From: DATBLE01 sp036555585
GTDB taxonomy: Bacteria > Actinomycetota > Thermoleophilia > Gaiellales > Gaiellaceae
Assembly: GCA_036555585.1 (NCBI GenBank)
Contig: DATBLE010000002.1
Location: forward strand, 227,099 to 291,098
Length of the DNA: 64,000 bases
Direction: 5' to 3'
The translations under genes and the position numbers were made by a program. Shown here piece by piece: positions 23,761 to 31,395 of this stretch (its first letter is position 1; each line of letters begins with the position of its first letter). The notes under the pieces are model-generated. The model did not search any database. It had not been told where the DNA came from and was given only the letters and a program-made list of their open reading frames with translations.

Positions 23761-24821
23761 CTCAGGACCGGCAGCGCCTTGAACGTCTGCCGGCCGGCGT
23801 GGATCGCCTCCGCGATCGCGACGATCGCGCGAGAGGTGTCCGAATCGGGCTCGGCCCAGACGAGCGGCTCACCGGCGTCGCCGCACTCGCGTAGGCGCGC
23901 GTCGAGCGGAACCTTGCCGAGCAACGGCACCCCGATCTGCGCTGCGAGCCGCTCGCCGCCGCCGCTGCCGAACACCTCGGAGGTCATGTTCTCGACGACG
24001 CCGATCAGGCGCATGTTCGTCTTCTGGGCCATCGTCGCCGCCCGTGAGGCCACCTCCTGCGCGAGCGGTTGCGGCGTGGTCACGATCACCGCCTCCGCGC
24101 GAGGGAGCAGCTGCCCGAGCGAGATGGAGACGTCGCCCGTCCCGGGCGGCATGTCGACGAGCAGCAGGTCGAGCTCGCCCCAGTGCACGTCCGAGAGGAA
24201 CTGCTCGAGGGCCCGGTGCAGCATCGGCCCCCGCCACATCACCGGCGCGTTGTCGTCGAGGAAGAAGCCGATCGACATCAGCTTCAGCTCGTCCTTCACC
24301 GGCGGGACGATCATCTTGTCGACCACCACCGGACGCTGGGTGACGCCGAGCATGTGCGGGATCGAATGGCCGTAGACGTCGGCATCGAGGATCCCCGTCC
24401 GGTGACCGAGAGTCGAGAACGCGGCCGCCAGGTTCACGGTCAGCGACGACTTGCCGACGCCGCCCTTTCCGCTCGCGACCGCCAGCACGCGCGTCGCGCG
24501 GTCGACCGAGATCCCCTTGCTGCGCTCCTCGACGCCGCCGCGCAGCTTGACCGAGAGCGCCGAGCGCTCCTCGGGGCTCATCACGTCGAAGCCGAGCCGG
24601 ACCCGCTCGACCCCGGGGACCTGCCCTACGTGCTCGACCACCTGGCTCTGGAAGCTCTCCCGCAGGGGGCAGCCGGCGACGGTGAGCGCAATCGTCACCG
24701 ACACGTCGCCGCCGTCGATCTCGATCTCGCGGACCATGTCGAGCTCGGTCACCGGGCGCCGGAGCTCCGGGTCGATGACGTGGTCGAGCGCCTTCAGGAT
24801 CGCGTCGCGATCGGGCTCCAT
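23757..24821 (-). CDS. mrp: Mrp/ApbC/NBP35-family iron-sulfur cluster carrier ATPase
   Basis: A 354-residue P-loop ATPase used in Fe-S cluster transfer. An N-terminal MIP18/DUF59 domain spans residues 1-90 (ILKALDHVIDPELRRPV, with the GCPLRE cysteine). The deviant Walker motif GKGGVGKSSLTVNLA follows near residue 115, and DMPPGTGD near 215 is the Walker B-type region. The usual C-terminal CXXC pair is replaced by SEVFGSGGGERL, as I recall for other actinobacterial Mrp proteins. ATG at 24821 was chosen; the longer frame is a shadow of the divergent permease. The stop overlaps the next gene's apparent CTG start. Confidence 0.9.
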   Translation of the reverse strand: MEPDRDAILKALDHVIDPELRRPVTELDMVREIEIDGGDVSVTIALTVAGCPLRESFQSQVVEHVGQVPGVERVRLGFDVMSPEERSALSVKLRGGVEERSKGISVDRATRVLAVASGKGGVGKSSLTVNLAAAFSTLGHRTGILDADVYGHSIPHMLGVTQRPVVVDKMIVPPVKDELKLMSIGFFLDDNAPVMWRGPMLHRALEQFLSDVHWGELDLLLVDMPPGTGDVSISLGQLLPRAEAVIVTTPQPLAQEVASRAATMAQKTNMRLIGVVENMTSEVFGSGGGERLAAQIGVPLLGKVPLDARLRECGDAGEPLVWAEPDSDTSRAIVAIAEAIHAGRQTFKALPVLS

Positions 24822-24846
24822 GCCACTGACACTAGCCAATGCGAGG

Positions 24847-25962
24847 ATGAGTGCCGTGACGTGGCCGGGGCTGGTGCTGAAGAACCTCCTGCGGCGCAAG
24901 GCGCGTACCGCTCTGACCGTCGCCGGCGTGGCGATCGGGGTCGGGTTGATCGTCGCCCTGCTCTCGATCACGGCGGGTGTCGAGAAGACCGCCGACCAGC
25001 TGATCCATGTCGGTCGCTCGGACTTCGGGCTCTTCCAGCAGGGCGCCTCCGACCTCACCCGCTCCGTTCTCCCGCAAAGCCTCGTCGCCAAGGTGAGAGC
25101 CGATCCGGGAGTGGCCGGCGCCGCGCAGATCTTCATCCGCGTCGGCAGGGTCGAGGACCAGGACGAGTTCCTGCTCTTCGGGTACGCACCGGGCGAGTTC
25201 ACCGACCGGCGGCGGGTCGTCGTCGCCGGACACCGCGCCCAGGGGAGGGAAGCGATGCTGGGGGACGAGGCGGCCAAGGCGCTGCACCTCGGCCCCGGCG
25301 ACCTGCTCCACGTCGGGAAGCGCGCCTTTCCGATCGCCGGCGTCTACCACTCCGGCGACCGGTTCGTCGACCTCGGCGCCACCCTCCCGCTGCGCGTCGT
25401 CCAGTCGCTCGCGCAGCGGCCGCACGAGATCACGACCATCGGCGTCACGGTCGAGCCGGGCGCGACCCCGAAGGCCGTGGCCAAGCGTCTCGAGCAGGAG
25501 TTTCCGGGTGTGACGGCGGTGGTCGAGCCCGGCCAGGCGGTCCGGATCGACACCTCGAGCCGCCTGATCGTCACCGCCGGCTGGATCTTCTCGCTGCTCG
25601 CGCTGATCGTCGGCGGAATCGGCGTGACGAACGCGATGGCGATGTCGGTCTTCGAGCGGGTGCGCGAGATCGGGATCATGCGCGCGATCGGGTGGACGTC
25701 GCGGCGCATCGCCGCGCTGATCGTCAGCGAGGCGCTGGGCATCTGCCTGGTCGCGCTCGGCCTCGGCCTGCTCGGCGGGTGGGTGGCGGCGGTGCTGCTC
25801 ACGGAGCACAGCTCGCTCTCCAGCCTGGCGGAGGCCGACTTCACGGGCGGCGTCTTCGCCTGGGGGCTCGCCTTCGCGCTCGGCGTCGGCCTGCTCGGCG
25901 CGCTCTATCCCGCGTGGCGGGCGATCACGCTGACGCCGGTCGAGGCGCTTCGGCGGGAGTAG
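24847..25962 (+). CDS. MacB/FtsX-type ABC transporter permease
   Basis: A 371-residue permease with one N-terminal transmembrane helix (KNLLRRKARTALTVAGVAIGVGLIV) and a periplasmic-type core domain. Three C-terminal helices include the FtsX block IVGGIGVTNAMAMSVFERVREIGIMRAIGW. The final PAWRAITLTPVEALRRE is the standard ending of these permeases. Such proteins work with a LolD/MacB ATPase in lipoprotein handling, peptide export or signalling. The matching ATPase lies immediately downstream but on the opposite strand, overlapping by 38 bases. ATG at 24847 is 25 bases from the divergent mrp start. Confidence 0.88.
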   Translation: MSAVTWPGLVLKNLLRRKARTALTVAGVAIGVGLIVALLSITAGVEKTADQLIHVGRSDFGLFQQGASDLTRSVLPQSLVAKVRADPGVAGAAQIFIRVGRVEDQDEFLLFGYAPGEFTDRRRVVVAGHRAQGREAMLGDEAAKALHLGPGDLLHVGKRAFPIAGVYHSGDRFVDLGATLPLRVVQSLAQRPHEITTIGVTVEPGATPKAVAKRLEQEFPGVTAVVEPGQAVRIDTSSRLIVTAGWIFSLLALIVGGIGVTNAMAMSVFERVREIGIMRAIGWTSRRIAALIVSEALGICLVALGLGLLGGWVAAVLLTEHSSLSSLAEADFTGGVFAWGLAFALGVGLLGALYPAWRAITLTPVEALRRE

Positions 25963-26635
25963 GCTCCTCGATCCGCCCGTCGCGGATCCGGAGGATGCGG
26001 TCGGCGGCGTCGGCGACGTCCGGGTCGTTCGTGACGAGCAGGACCGTCGTCCCCCGCTGGGAGCGGACGCGCTCGAGCAGCCCGACGATCTGCCCGCCGG
26101 TCGCGGTGTCGAGCGCGCCCGTCGGCTCGTCGGCGAGGAGGAGCCGCGGCTCGTTTGCCAGCGCCCGGGCGACTGCGACGCGCTGCCGCTCCCCGCCCGA
26201 CAGCGTCGTCGGGGACGCCGACCGGCGCTGCGCGAGCCCGACCTCGTCGAGCAGCTCCCGGGCGCGCCGCGAGCGGGCACCTCGGGACAGGCCCCGACCG
26301 AGCATGGGCAGCTGAACGTTCTCGGAGGCGGTCAGCGTGGGGATCAGGTTGTGAAACTGGAACACGAAGCCGACGACCGTGGCGCGGTACGAGGAGCCGT
26401 CGGCGTCCGAGACGCGCTCGCCGTCGACGTCGATCCGGCCCGAGTCGGGGCGGTCGAGCGCGCCGATCAGGTTGAGCAGCGTGCTCTTGCCGCAGCCCGA
26501 GGGACCGGTGACGGCCACGAACTCGCCCTCGGCGACACGGAAGGTGACGTCGACGAGGGCGGAGATCCTTCCGTCTTCGAACGAGCGGGAGACGTGGTCG
26601 ACGACCACCTCGGCGCCGCCCGTGCGCGAGCTCAC
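25925..26635 (-). CDS. ABC transporter ATPase, LolD/MacB type
   Basis: A 236-residue nucleotide-binding protein. Walker A GPSGCGKSTLLNLIGALD is near residue 44, the Q-loop is FQFHNLIP, the signature LSGGERQRVAVARALA is near 145, Walker B is LLLADEPTGALD, and a switch region follows. It is the obvious partner of the convergent MacB-like permease although encoded tail-to-tail with it. GTG at 26635 overlaps the stop of the secreted protein gene upstream (GTGA). The H-loop histidine position reads LLVTNDPDVAD: asparagine replaces the usual histidine, which may weaken ATP hydrolysis. Confidence 0.88.
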   Translation of the reverse strand: MSSRTGGAEVVVDHVSRSFEDGRISALVDVTFRVAEGEFVAVTGPSGCGKSTLLNLIGALDRPDSGRIDVDGERVSDADGSSYRATVVGFVFQFHNLIPTLTASENVQLPMLGRGLSRGARSRRARELLDEVGLAQRRSASPTTLSGGERQRVAVARALANEPRLLLADEPTGALDTATGGQIVGLLERVRSQRGTTVLLVTNDPDVADAADRILRIRDGRIEEPTPAEAPRPASA

Positions 26636-27033
26636 CGCGCCTTGACCCAGTAGTCGACCACGCGGGTCCCGAGCGCCGAGCGCACCGTCACCCGGAAGGT
26701 CAGCCGGAACCCCTTGGACGAGAGCGGGAACTTGACGACGTCGCCGAAGCGGCCCTTGATCCGGACGTTGGTGATGAGCTTCCGCTTGCAGCAGTCGTAC
26801 TCGACCGGGTGGACGCCGCCGATCGGGTCGACGATCGCCGCCGAGACCCTGGCAGCGAGCCGTTTGCCCTTCGAAGTGGTCACGGTGACCGACCAGGGCC
26901 AGCGGGCGTTCACCTTCGGGGTGTGGGTGGTCGCGTGGAAGACGACCCTGGGCGGCGCCGCGGCCGCCGCAGCCGGCGCCAGCAGCAACACGCCGGCGCA
27001 GAGCACGAAGAGGCGCCCCTTCACGCTGCCCAT
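26632..27033 (-). CDS. Small secreted protein of unknown function
   Basis: A 133-residue protein with a clear signal peptide (KGRLFVLCAGVLLLAPAAAAAA) and a mature region of beta-strand character (VVFHATTHTPKVNARWPWSV) with a CC pair near residue 80. It resembles a single immunoglobulin-like extracellular domain. Its stop overlaps the ABC ATPase start, so it is probably co-translated with that ATPase and may be a periplasmic partner of the ABC system; this is inference. The ATG at 27033 follows the DUF72 gene by 11 bases. Confidence 0.65.
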   Translation of the reverse strand: MGSVKGRLFVLCAGVLLLAPAAAAAAPPRVVFHATTHTPKVNARWPWSVTVTTSKGKRLAARVSAAIVDPIGGVHPVEYDCCKRKLITNVRIKGRFGDVVKFPLSSKGFRLTFRVTVRSALGTRVVDYWVKAR

Positions 27034-27044
27034 GCTAGTCCCGC

Positions 27045-27785
27045 CTACGCGGCCAGGCGCTGCTTGAGCCAGAGGCCGTTCTCGACCGCGTACCCCGCCC
27101 AGTCGTTGTTGAAGTAGGCGTAGACGTCGCCCCGGCTTCGCCATTCCTCGATGCGCCGGGCCCACGCGGCGAGCTGCCTGTGACCGTAGTTGCCATCGCC
27201 TCCGCCGTGGTGGAAGCGCAGGAAGACGAAGTCGGCGGTCAGCTCTCGTGCCTGGAAGCGCCGCACCTCCGGGCGGTCGGCGATCACCAGCGCGGCCTGG
27301 TGGGCGCGCAAGAGGTCGTAGATCTCGGCCGCGAACCAGCTCGGGTGGCGGAACTCGAACGCGTGCCGGCCGGGCGGCAGCGCCGCGAGCGCCGCCTCCA
27401 GGCGCTCGTCGTTCCGGTGGAAGTTCGGCGGCAGCTGCCACAGCACCGGCCCGGCCTTCGGCGTCTCGACCAGCGGCTCGATCCGCTCGTAGAACCGCCG
27501 CACGCCACGGTCCAGGTCGGTCAGCCGTTTCATGTGCGTCAGGAACCGGCTCGCTTTCACGGCGAAGACGAACTCCGGAGGCGTCTGCGCGACCCAGCCG
27601 CCCACGGCCGCAACGGACGGCAGCCGGTAGAACGTCGTGTTGATCTCGACCGTGTCGAAGAGCGTCGCGTAGTGGTCGAGCCACCGGCTCGCCGGCAGGC
27701 CCCGCGGGTACACGACGTCCCGCCAGTGCGTGTAGTTCCAGCCCGAGCAGCCTATGCGGACAGCGCCGCCGCGACCCTTGCGCAC
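27045..27785 (-). CDS. DUF72 (YecE-like) TIM-barrel protein
   Basis: A 246-residue member of the DUF72 family, recognised by RIGCSGWNYTHWRDVVYPRG at the N-terminus. Other family markers are TVEINTTFYRLP near residue 46, FAVKASRFLTHMKRL, and the C-terminal YAYFNNDWAGYAVENGLWLKQ. The fold is a TIM barrel related to xylose isomerase-like enzymes, but the biochemical role is not established. GTG at 27785 overlaps the inositol phosphatase gene by 34 bases. Confidence 0.88.
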   Translation of the reverse strand: MRKGRGGAVRIGCSGWNYTHWRDVVYPRGLPASRWLDHYATLFDTVEINTTFYRLPSVAAVGGWVAQTPPEFVFAVKASRFLTHMKRLTDLDRGVRRFYERIEPLVETPKAGPVLWQLPPNFHRNDERLEAALAALPPGRHAFEFRHPSWFAAEIYDLLRAHQAALVIADRPEVRRFQARELTADFVFLRFHHGGGDGNYGHRQLAAWARRIEEWRSRGDVYAYFNNDWAGYAVENGLWLKQRLAA

Positions 27786-28546
27786 ACCCCGGTTGTTCCC
27801 GCTGCGACCACGCGCGAACGTCCTTCGAGGTCGAGCGGCGCAGCCCCGAACGGCCCGGCCTCGGGGAGCTCGATCGCGTACCCGCGCTCGCGGACGAGCA
27901 GCTGGGCGGCCGCGATGTCGACCGCGCGGGCCGCCTTCAGCGAGCAGACCGCGTCGACGCGCCCGTCTGCCAGATGGCAGAGCGAGATGGCGAGCGAGCC
28001 GAAGACCCGGAGCCGGTGGGCAAGCCCCACGAGCGCGGGCGTGTGGCGCGCGACGAGATCGGTCCGGGTCGCCTCGAGCGCGAGGATCTCGACCTGGTCC
28101 TTCGGAGGCTCACCGTTCAGCGGAGCGCCGTTCAGCGTCGCGCCGGCTCCACGCTGCGCCGTCCACTCCTCCCCGGTCCCGAAGTCGTGGACGAAGCCGA
28201 AGGTGACGTCCTCCATCGTCCCTCCCTCGGCGACCGCGACCGAGACCGAGAAGAACGGCAGGCCGCGCTTCGCGTTGATCGAGCCGTCGATCGGGTCGAG
28301 CACGACCCAGGTGTCGCCGCCCCCTCGCACGCCGAGCTCCTCTGAGACGAGGGTGAAGCCGTCGCCTGCGGCGTCGAAGCGCGCCACGACCGCACGCTCG
28401 ACCGCGGCGTCGATCGCGGTGGTGTCGTCGCCGCCCATTCCGACCGCGACGACCGGCTCGCGGTCGGAGCGCGCGGGCAGCTCCCGGAGGACCGCGCGCA
28501 CGTCCTCGACCGCGGCGCGGCAAATGGCGAGCCAGTCGATCGTCAC
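27752..28546 (-). CDS. Inositol monophosphatase-family phosphatase
   Basis: A 264-residue Mg-dependent sugar-phosphate phosphatase. The metal motif WVVLDPIDGSINAKRGLPFF is near residue 80, and the early GMGGDDTTAIDAAVE block resembles the archaeal-type enzymes that act on both inositol phosphate and fructose 1,6-bisphosphate. The second metal motif, normally WD with Gly-Ala, appears as ARAVDIAAAQLL near residue 215. GTG at 28546 overlaps the DUF1015 stop by four bases. Substrate (inositol-1-phosphate, fructose bisphosphate or PAP) cannot be fixed here. Confidence 0.85.
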   Translation of the reverse strand: MTIDWLAICRAAVEDVRAVLRELPARSDREPVVAVGMGGDDTTAIDAAVERAVVARFDAAGDGFTLVSEELGVRGGGDTWVVLDPIDGSINAKRGLPFFSVSVAVAEGGTMEDVTFGFVHDFGTGEEWTAQRGAGATLNGAPLNGEPPKDQVEILALEATRTDLVARHTPALVGLAHRLRVFGSLAISLCHLADGRVDAVCSLKAARAVDIAAAQLLVRERGYAIELPEAGPFGAAPLDLEGRSRVVAAGTTGVCARVAAALSA

Positions 28547-29589
28547 TCGAGCGGGAGGAAGAAGAGGCCCGACGTGAGCTTGGGATAGAAGAACGTGCTC
28601 TTCTGCGGCATCGTGCGCCCGGCCTTCGCCACCGCCGCGACCTGCTCGACGGTCGGCGCCCGGAGCAGGAACGCCGCTTCCGCGTCACCGGCGTCCACGG
28701 CGGCCCGCGCCTCGTCTGCGTACGGCGTGTACCCGACCTCCGCCGCGTAGCGGGCGACGAGCTCGGCGTCGAGCTCGCCCGGCTCGCCGCGGAGGTAGCC
28801 CGTGCCGGAGCGCGTGTAGACCTCGGCGACCGCGCGGTCGTCGCCGTTGGACGACGTCTCCAGCGGCGGCAGCGGCTTCGTGCGCACCGCGATCCGGTGG
28901 GTGGGGAAGATGGTCAGGCCGTCCTGGCGCGTGGGAACGACCACGACCGGCAGCCAGGCGCTCGCCTCGGTGCCGTCCTCCGCGTGGAAGGCGAGCGCGG
29001 TCTCGTAGCGGTGATGGCCGTCGGCGATCAGGAGGGGAGCATCGGCAAGCGCCGGCGGCACCTCGTCGTCCAGCCGCCACAGACGGCTGCGGACCCCGTC
29101 GAGCTCGACGTCCGTCTCCGGCTCTCCACGAGGTGCGGCCAGCGCGCCCTCGTACAGCAGGAAGATCGGCTCGACGTGGGTTCGGGTCGCGCGCAGGAGC
29201 CGCAGCCGGCCCTCCTTCGGGCCGGCGTGCGTGCGCTCGTGCGGGAGCACGACGCCCGCCTCGTACGGCTCGATCCTCAGCGCCGCGACCAGCCCGTCAC
29301 GGCGCCGGGCGACTCCGTCGGGGCCGGTGTAGTCCTGCGCGAGCCACCAGAGCGTGGCCTCCGGGTCGCGCGCGAGGACGCCCTCCGCCTGCCAGTCGGC
29401 GAGCGCGCGGGCGGCCGCTGCCTCGTCGTCCGGCAGCGTCACATGGACCACGTTGTACGGGCTCTTCGTCAGGTAGCGCTCCCGGGCATCGGCCGAGATC
29501 ACGTCGTAGGGCGGCGCGACGAGCTCCTGCAGCGGCCCCGCCCGGCGCTCGTCGTAGCGGAGCGCTCGAAACGGCTTCAGAGCGGCCAC
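28543..29589 (-). CDS. DUF1015 family protein
   Basis: A 348-residue protein starting at GTG 29589 with the family opening LKPFRALRYDE and VAPPYDVIS. The conserved core includes VLPHERTHAGPKEGRLRLLRAT near residue 110 and LIADGHHRYETAL near residue 190. The C-terminus ends in PQKSTFFYPKLTSGLFF. DUF1015 proteins are sometimes called HTH-containing or SpoOJ-like, but their function is unknown. It heads a minus-strand operon with the inositol phosphatase, DUF72, the secreted protein and the ABC ATPase, and diverges from the HD protein 47 bases away. Confidence 0.85.
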   Translation of the reverse strand: MAALKPFRALRYDERRAGPLQELVAPPYDVISADARERYLTKSPYNVVHVTLPDDEAAAARALADWQAEGVLARDPEATLWWLAQDYTGPDGVARRRDGLVAALRIEPYEAGVVLPHERTHAGPKEGRLRLLRATRTHVEPIFLLYEGALAAPRGEPETDVELDGVRSRLWRLDDEVPPALADAPLLIADGHHRYETALAFHAEDGTEASAWLPVVVVPTRQDGLTIFPTHRIAVRTKPLPPLETSSNGDDRAVAEVYTRSGTGYLRGEPGELDAELVARYAAEVGYTPYADEARAAVDAGDAEAAFLLRAPTVEQVAAVAKAGRTMPQKSTFFYPKLTSGLFFLPLE

Positions 29590-29636
29590 GGACGTGACCC
29601 TAGATGATCGGCCGCCTTCGGGCCTAGACTGGCCCG

Positions 29637-30473
29637 ATGAGCAGCATCGCCGAGCTTGCCGAGGACCGCGTCGTCGAAGGCGTCTACGCGGTCGCACGCA
29701 AGCGCAGGCTGCGGACGAGGGGCGGGTCGGCCTACCTCGCCCTGGAGCTCGTCGACCCCAGCGGCCGGATCGAAGGGCGTGTGTGGAACGACGTCGAGCT
29801 CCTGGACGCACGGTTCGGGGAGGGCGACGCCGTGCGCGTGCTCGGCCGCGTGGAGCGTTACCGCGACCGGCTCCAGCTCGACGTTCGTTCGATCGAGGCC
29901 GCTCCCGGCGAGGATCCGTCCGCGTTCGCCCCGGCGATGCGCCGCGATCCCGACGAGCTCGAGGGGTTCCTTGAGTTCCTCGCCGGCGAGATCGCCCACG
30001 AGGGGTTGAGGCCGACCGTCACCGCGATCCTCGGGGACGCGGAGGTGCGCAGGCGGCTGCGCGCGCTGCCGGCGGCCCCGGACGGGCATCACGACTACGC
30101 CGGCGGGCTGCTGGAGCACACGGTCGGCGTGGCCACGATCTGCCGGGAGGTCGGCCAGCTCCACCCCCGGCTGCGCTCGGACCTGCTGCTCGCCGCGGCT
30201 CTGCTCCACGACGTCGGCCGGACGGTCGAGCTCGAGCCCGGCCCGGGCTTCCGCCAGACGCCCGAGGGACGCCTGCTCGGCCACGTCCACCTCGGCGCGC
30301 GGCTGATCGAGGGGCGCGCCGAGGACCTCGATCCGGTCGTGAGAGCCGAGCTGCTGCACGCCGTGGCGTGCCACCACGACGCCCGGGCGGCGAAGACGGC
30401 CGAGGCGGCCGTCCTCTACCACGCGAACCAGCTGGACGCGGTCGCCGCGACGCGGCCGGTCGACGGAAGCTAG
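29637..30473 (+). CDS. OB-fold plus HD-domain protein, YhaM-like 3'-5' exoribonuclease
   Basis: A 278-residue protein. Residues 10-90 form an OB-fold nucleic-acid-binding domain (YLALELVDPSGRIEGRVWN). Residues 130-270 form an HD phosphohydrolase domain with HHDYAGGLLEHTVGVA, LLHDVGRTVEL and a distal VACHHD. This domain order matches the YhaM/CBF1 3'-5' exoribonucleases, though nucleotide phosphohydrolase activity is also possible. ATG at 29637 is 47 bases from the divergent DUF1015 start. It is followed 10 bases later by an EamA transporter gene on the same strand. Confidence 0.75.
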   Translation: MSSIAELAEDRVVEGVYAVARKRRLRTRGGSAYLALELVDPSGRIEGRVWNDVELLDARFGEGDAVRVLGRVERYRDRLQLDVRSIEAAPGEDPSAFAPAMRRDPDELEGFLEFLAGEIAHEGLRPTVTAILGDAEVRRRLRALPAAPDGHHDYAGGLLEHTVGVATICREVGQLHPRLRSDLLLAAALLHDVGRTVELEPGPGFRQTPEGRLLGHVHLGARLIEGRAEDLDPVVRAELLHAVACHHDARAAKTAEAAVLYHANQLDAVAATRPVDGS

Positions 30474-30483
30474 CCGACCGGGC

Positions 30484-31317
30484 ATGACCGTTCTCCTGGC
30501 GCTCGCCGCGAGCGCGTCCTGGGGCGTCTCCGACTTCCTCGGCGGGCTGAAGACGCGAACCGTGCCGCTGCTCCGCGTGCTCGCCATCTCGCAGCCCGCC
30601 GGGCTCGTGCTGCTCGGAGCGATCGTGCTGATCCGCTGGCAGGCGCCGCCGCACGGGCTTGCGATTCTCTGGGCGGTCCTGGCCGGGTTCGGCGGCGCGA
30701 TCGGGATCGGCGCCCTGTACAAGGGCCTCGCGGTCGGCTCGATGGGCATCGTCGCACCGATCACCGCGACGTCCCCGCTCGTCCCCCTGACCGTCGGCCT
30801 CGCCCGCGGCGAGCGGCCGAGCACGATCCAGCTCGCCGGGATGGCTGTTGCGCTGGTCGGCGTCGCCTTCGCCGGGTGGGAGAAGGGCGCTCCGGGCGAG
30901 CGGAGGCGCGCAGGCGCCGGCGTCGGCCTCGCGCTGCTCGCAGCGGTCACGTTCGGCAGCTCGCAGGTCGGGCTCGACGCCGCGAGCAACGCCGACCCGT
31001 ACTGGGGGACGTTCATCGTGCGGCTCGCATCCTGCGCGCTGGTGCTCGCGGCGCTCCTGTTGACCAGGCCGGACCGCGGCGCGAGCGGCGGCTTGCTCGT
31101 GCTCGCCGTAATCGGCCTGCTGGACGCCGGCGCCACCGAGCTGTTCGCGATCGCGACGACGAAGGGCCTGCTCAGCGTCGTCGCCGTGCTGGCGGCCCTG
31201 TACCCGGTCGTCACCGCGCTGCTCGCCCGGTTCGTCCTGCACGAGCGGCTGACGCTCGTCCAGCGAGGAGGCGCGCTGGCAGCGGTCGCGGGCGCGGCCG
31301 CGATCAGCGCGGGGTAA
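30484..31317 (+). CDS. EamA-family drug/metabolite transporter
   Basis: A 277-residue integral membrane protein with about ten hydrophobic segments arranged as two EamA halves. The N-terminal half carries SASWGVSDFLGGLKTR and the GSMGIVAPITATSPLVPLTV block; the second half carries LSVVAVLAALYPVVTALLARFVLHERL, the usual end of these carriers. It would move amino acids or other small metabolites across the membrane; the substrate is unknown. The stop TAA is followed by a family B palindrome before the convergent YchF-like gene. Confidence 0.85.
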   Translation: MTVLLALAASASWGVSDFLGGLKTRTVPLLRVLAISQPAGLVLLGAIVLIRWQAPPHGLAILWAVLAGFGGAIGIGALYKGLAVGSMGIVAPITATSPLVPLTVGLARGERPSTIQLAGMAVALVGVAFAGWEKGAPGERRRAGAGVGLALLAAVTFGSSQVGLDAASNADPYWGTFIVRLASCALVLAALLLTRPDRGASGGLLVLAVIGLLDAGATELFAIATTKGLLSVVAVLAALYPVVTALLARFVLHERLTLVQRGGALAAVAGAAAISAG

Positions 31318-31333
31318 GAATCGGCACACGCTC

Positions 31334-31373
31334 GTGACGCTTCGGCGGGGTCAGACCCCCACGCCGAGGTGAC
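31334..31373. repeat. Palindromic repeat, family B copy 2 (GGGGTCAGACCCC core)
   Basis: GTGACGCTTCGG, the palindrome GGGGTC-A-GACCCC (31347-31359) and CACGC follow in the same order as in the copy at 4025-4065. It lies between two convergent genes (EamA transporter and YchF-like) and so could act as a two-way terminator. There is no T-run. Confidence 0.7.
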
Positions 31374-31395
31374 GATTCGTCCACAGCGCTCCCGT

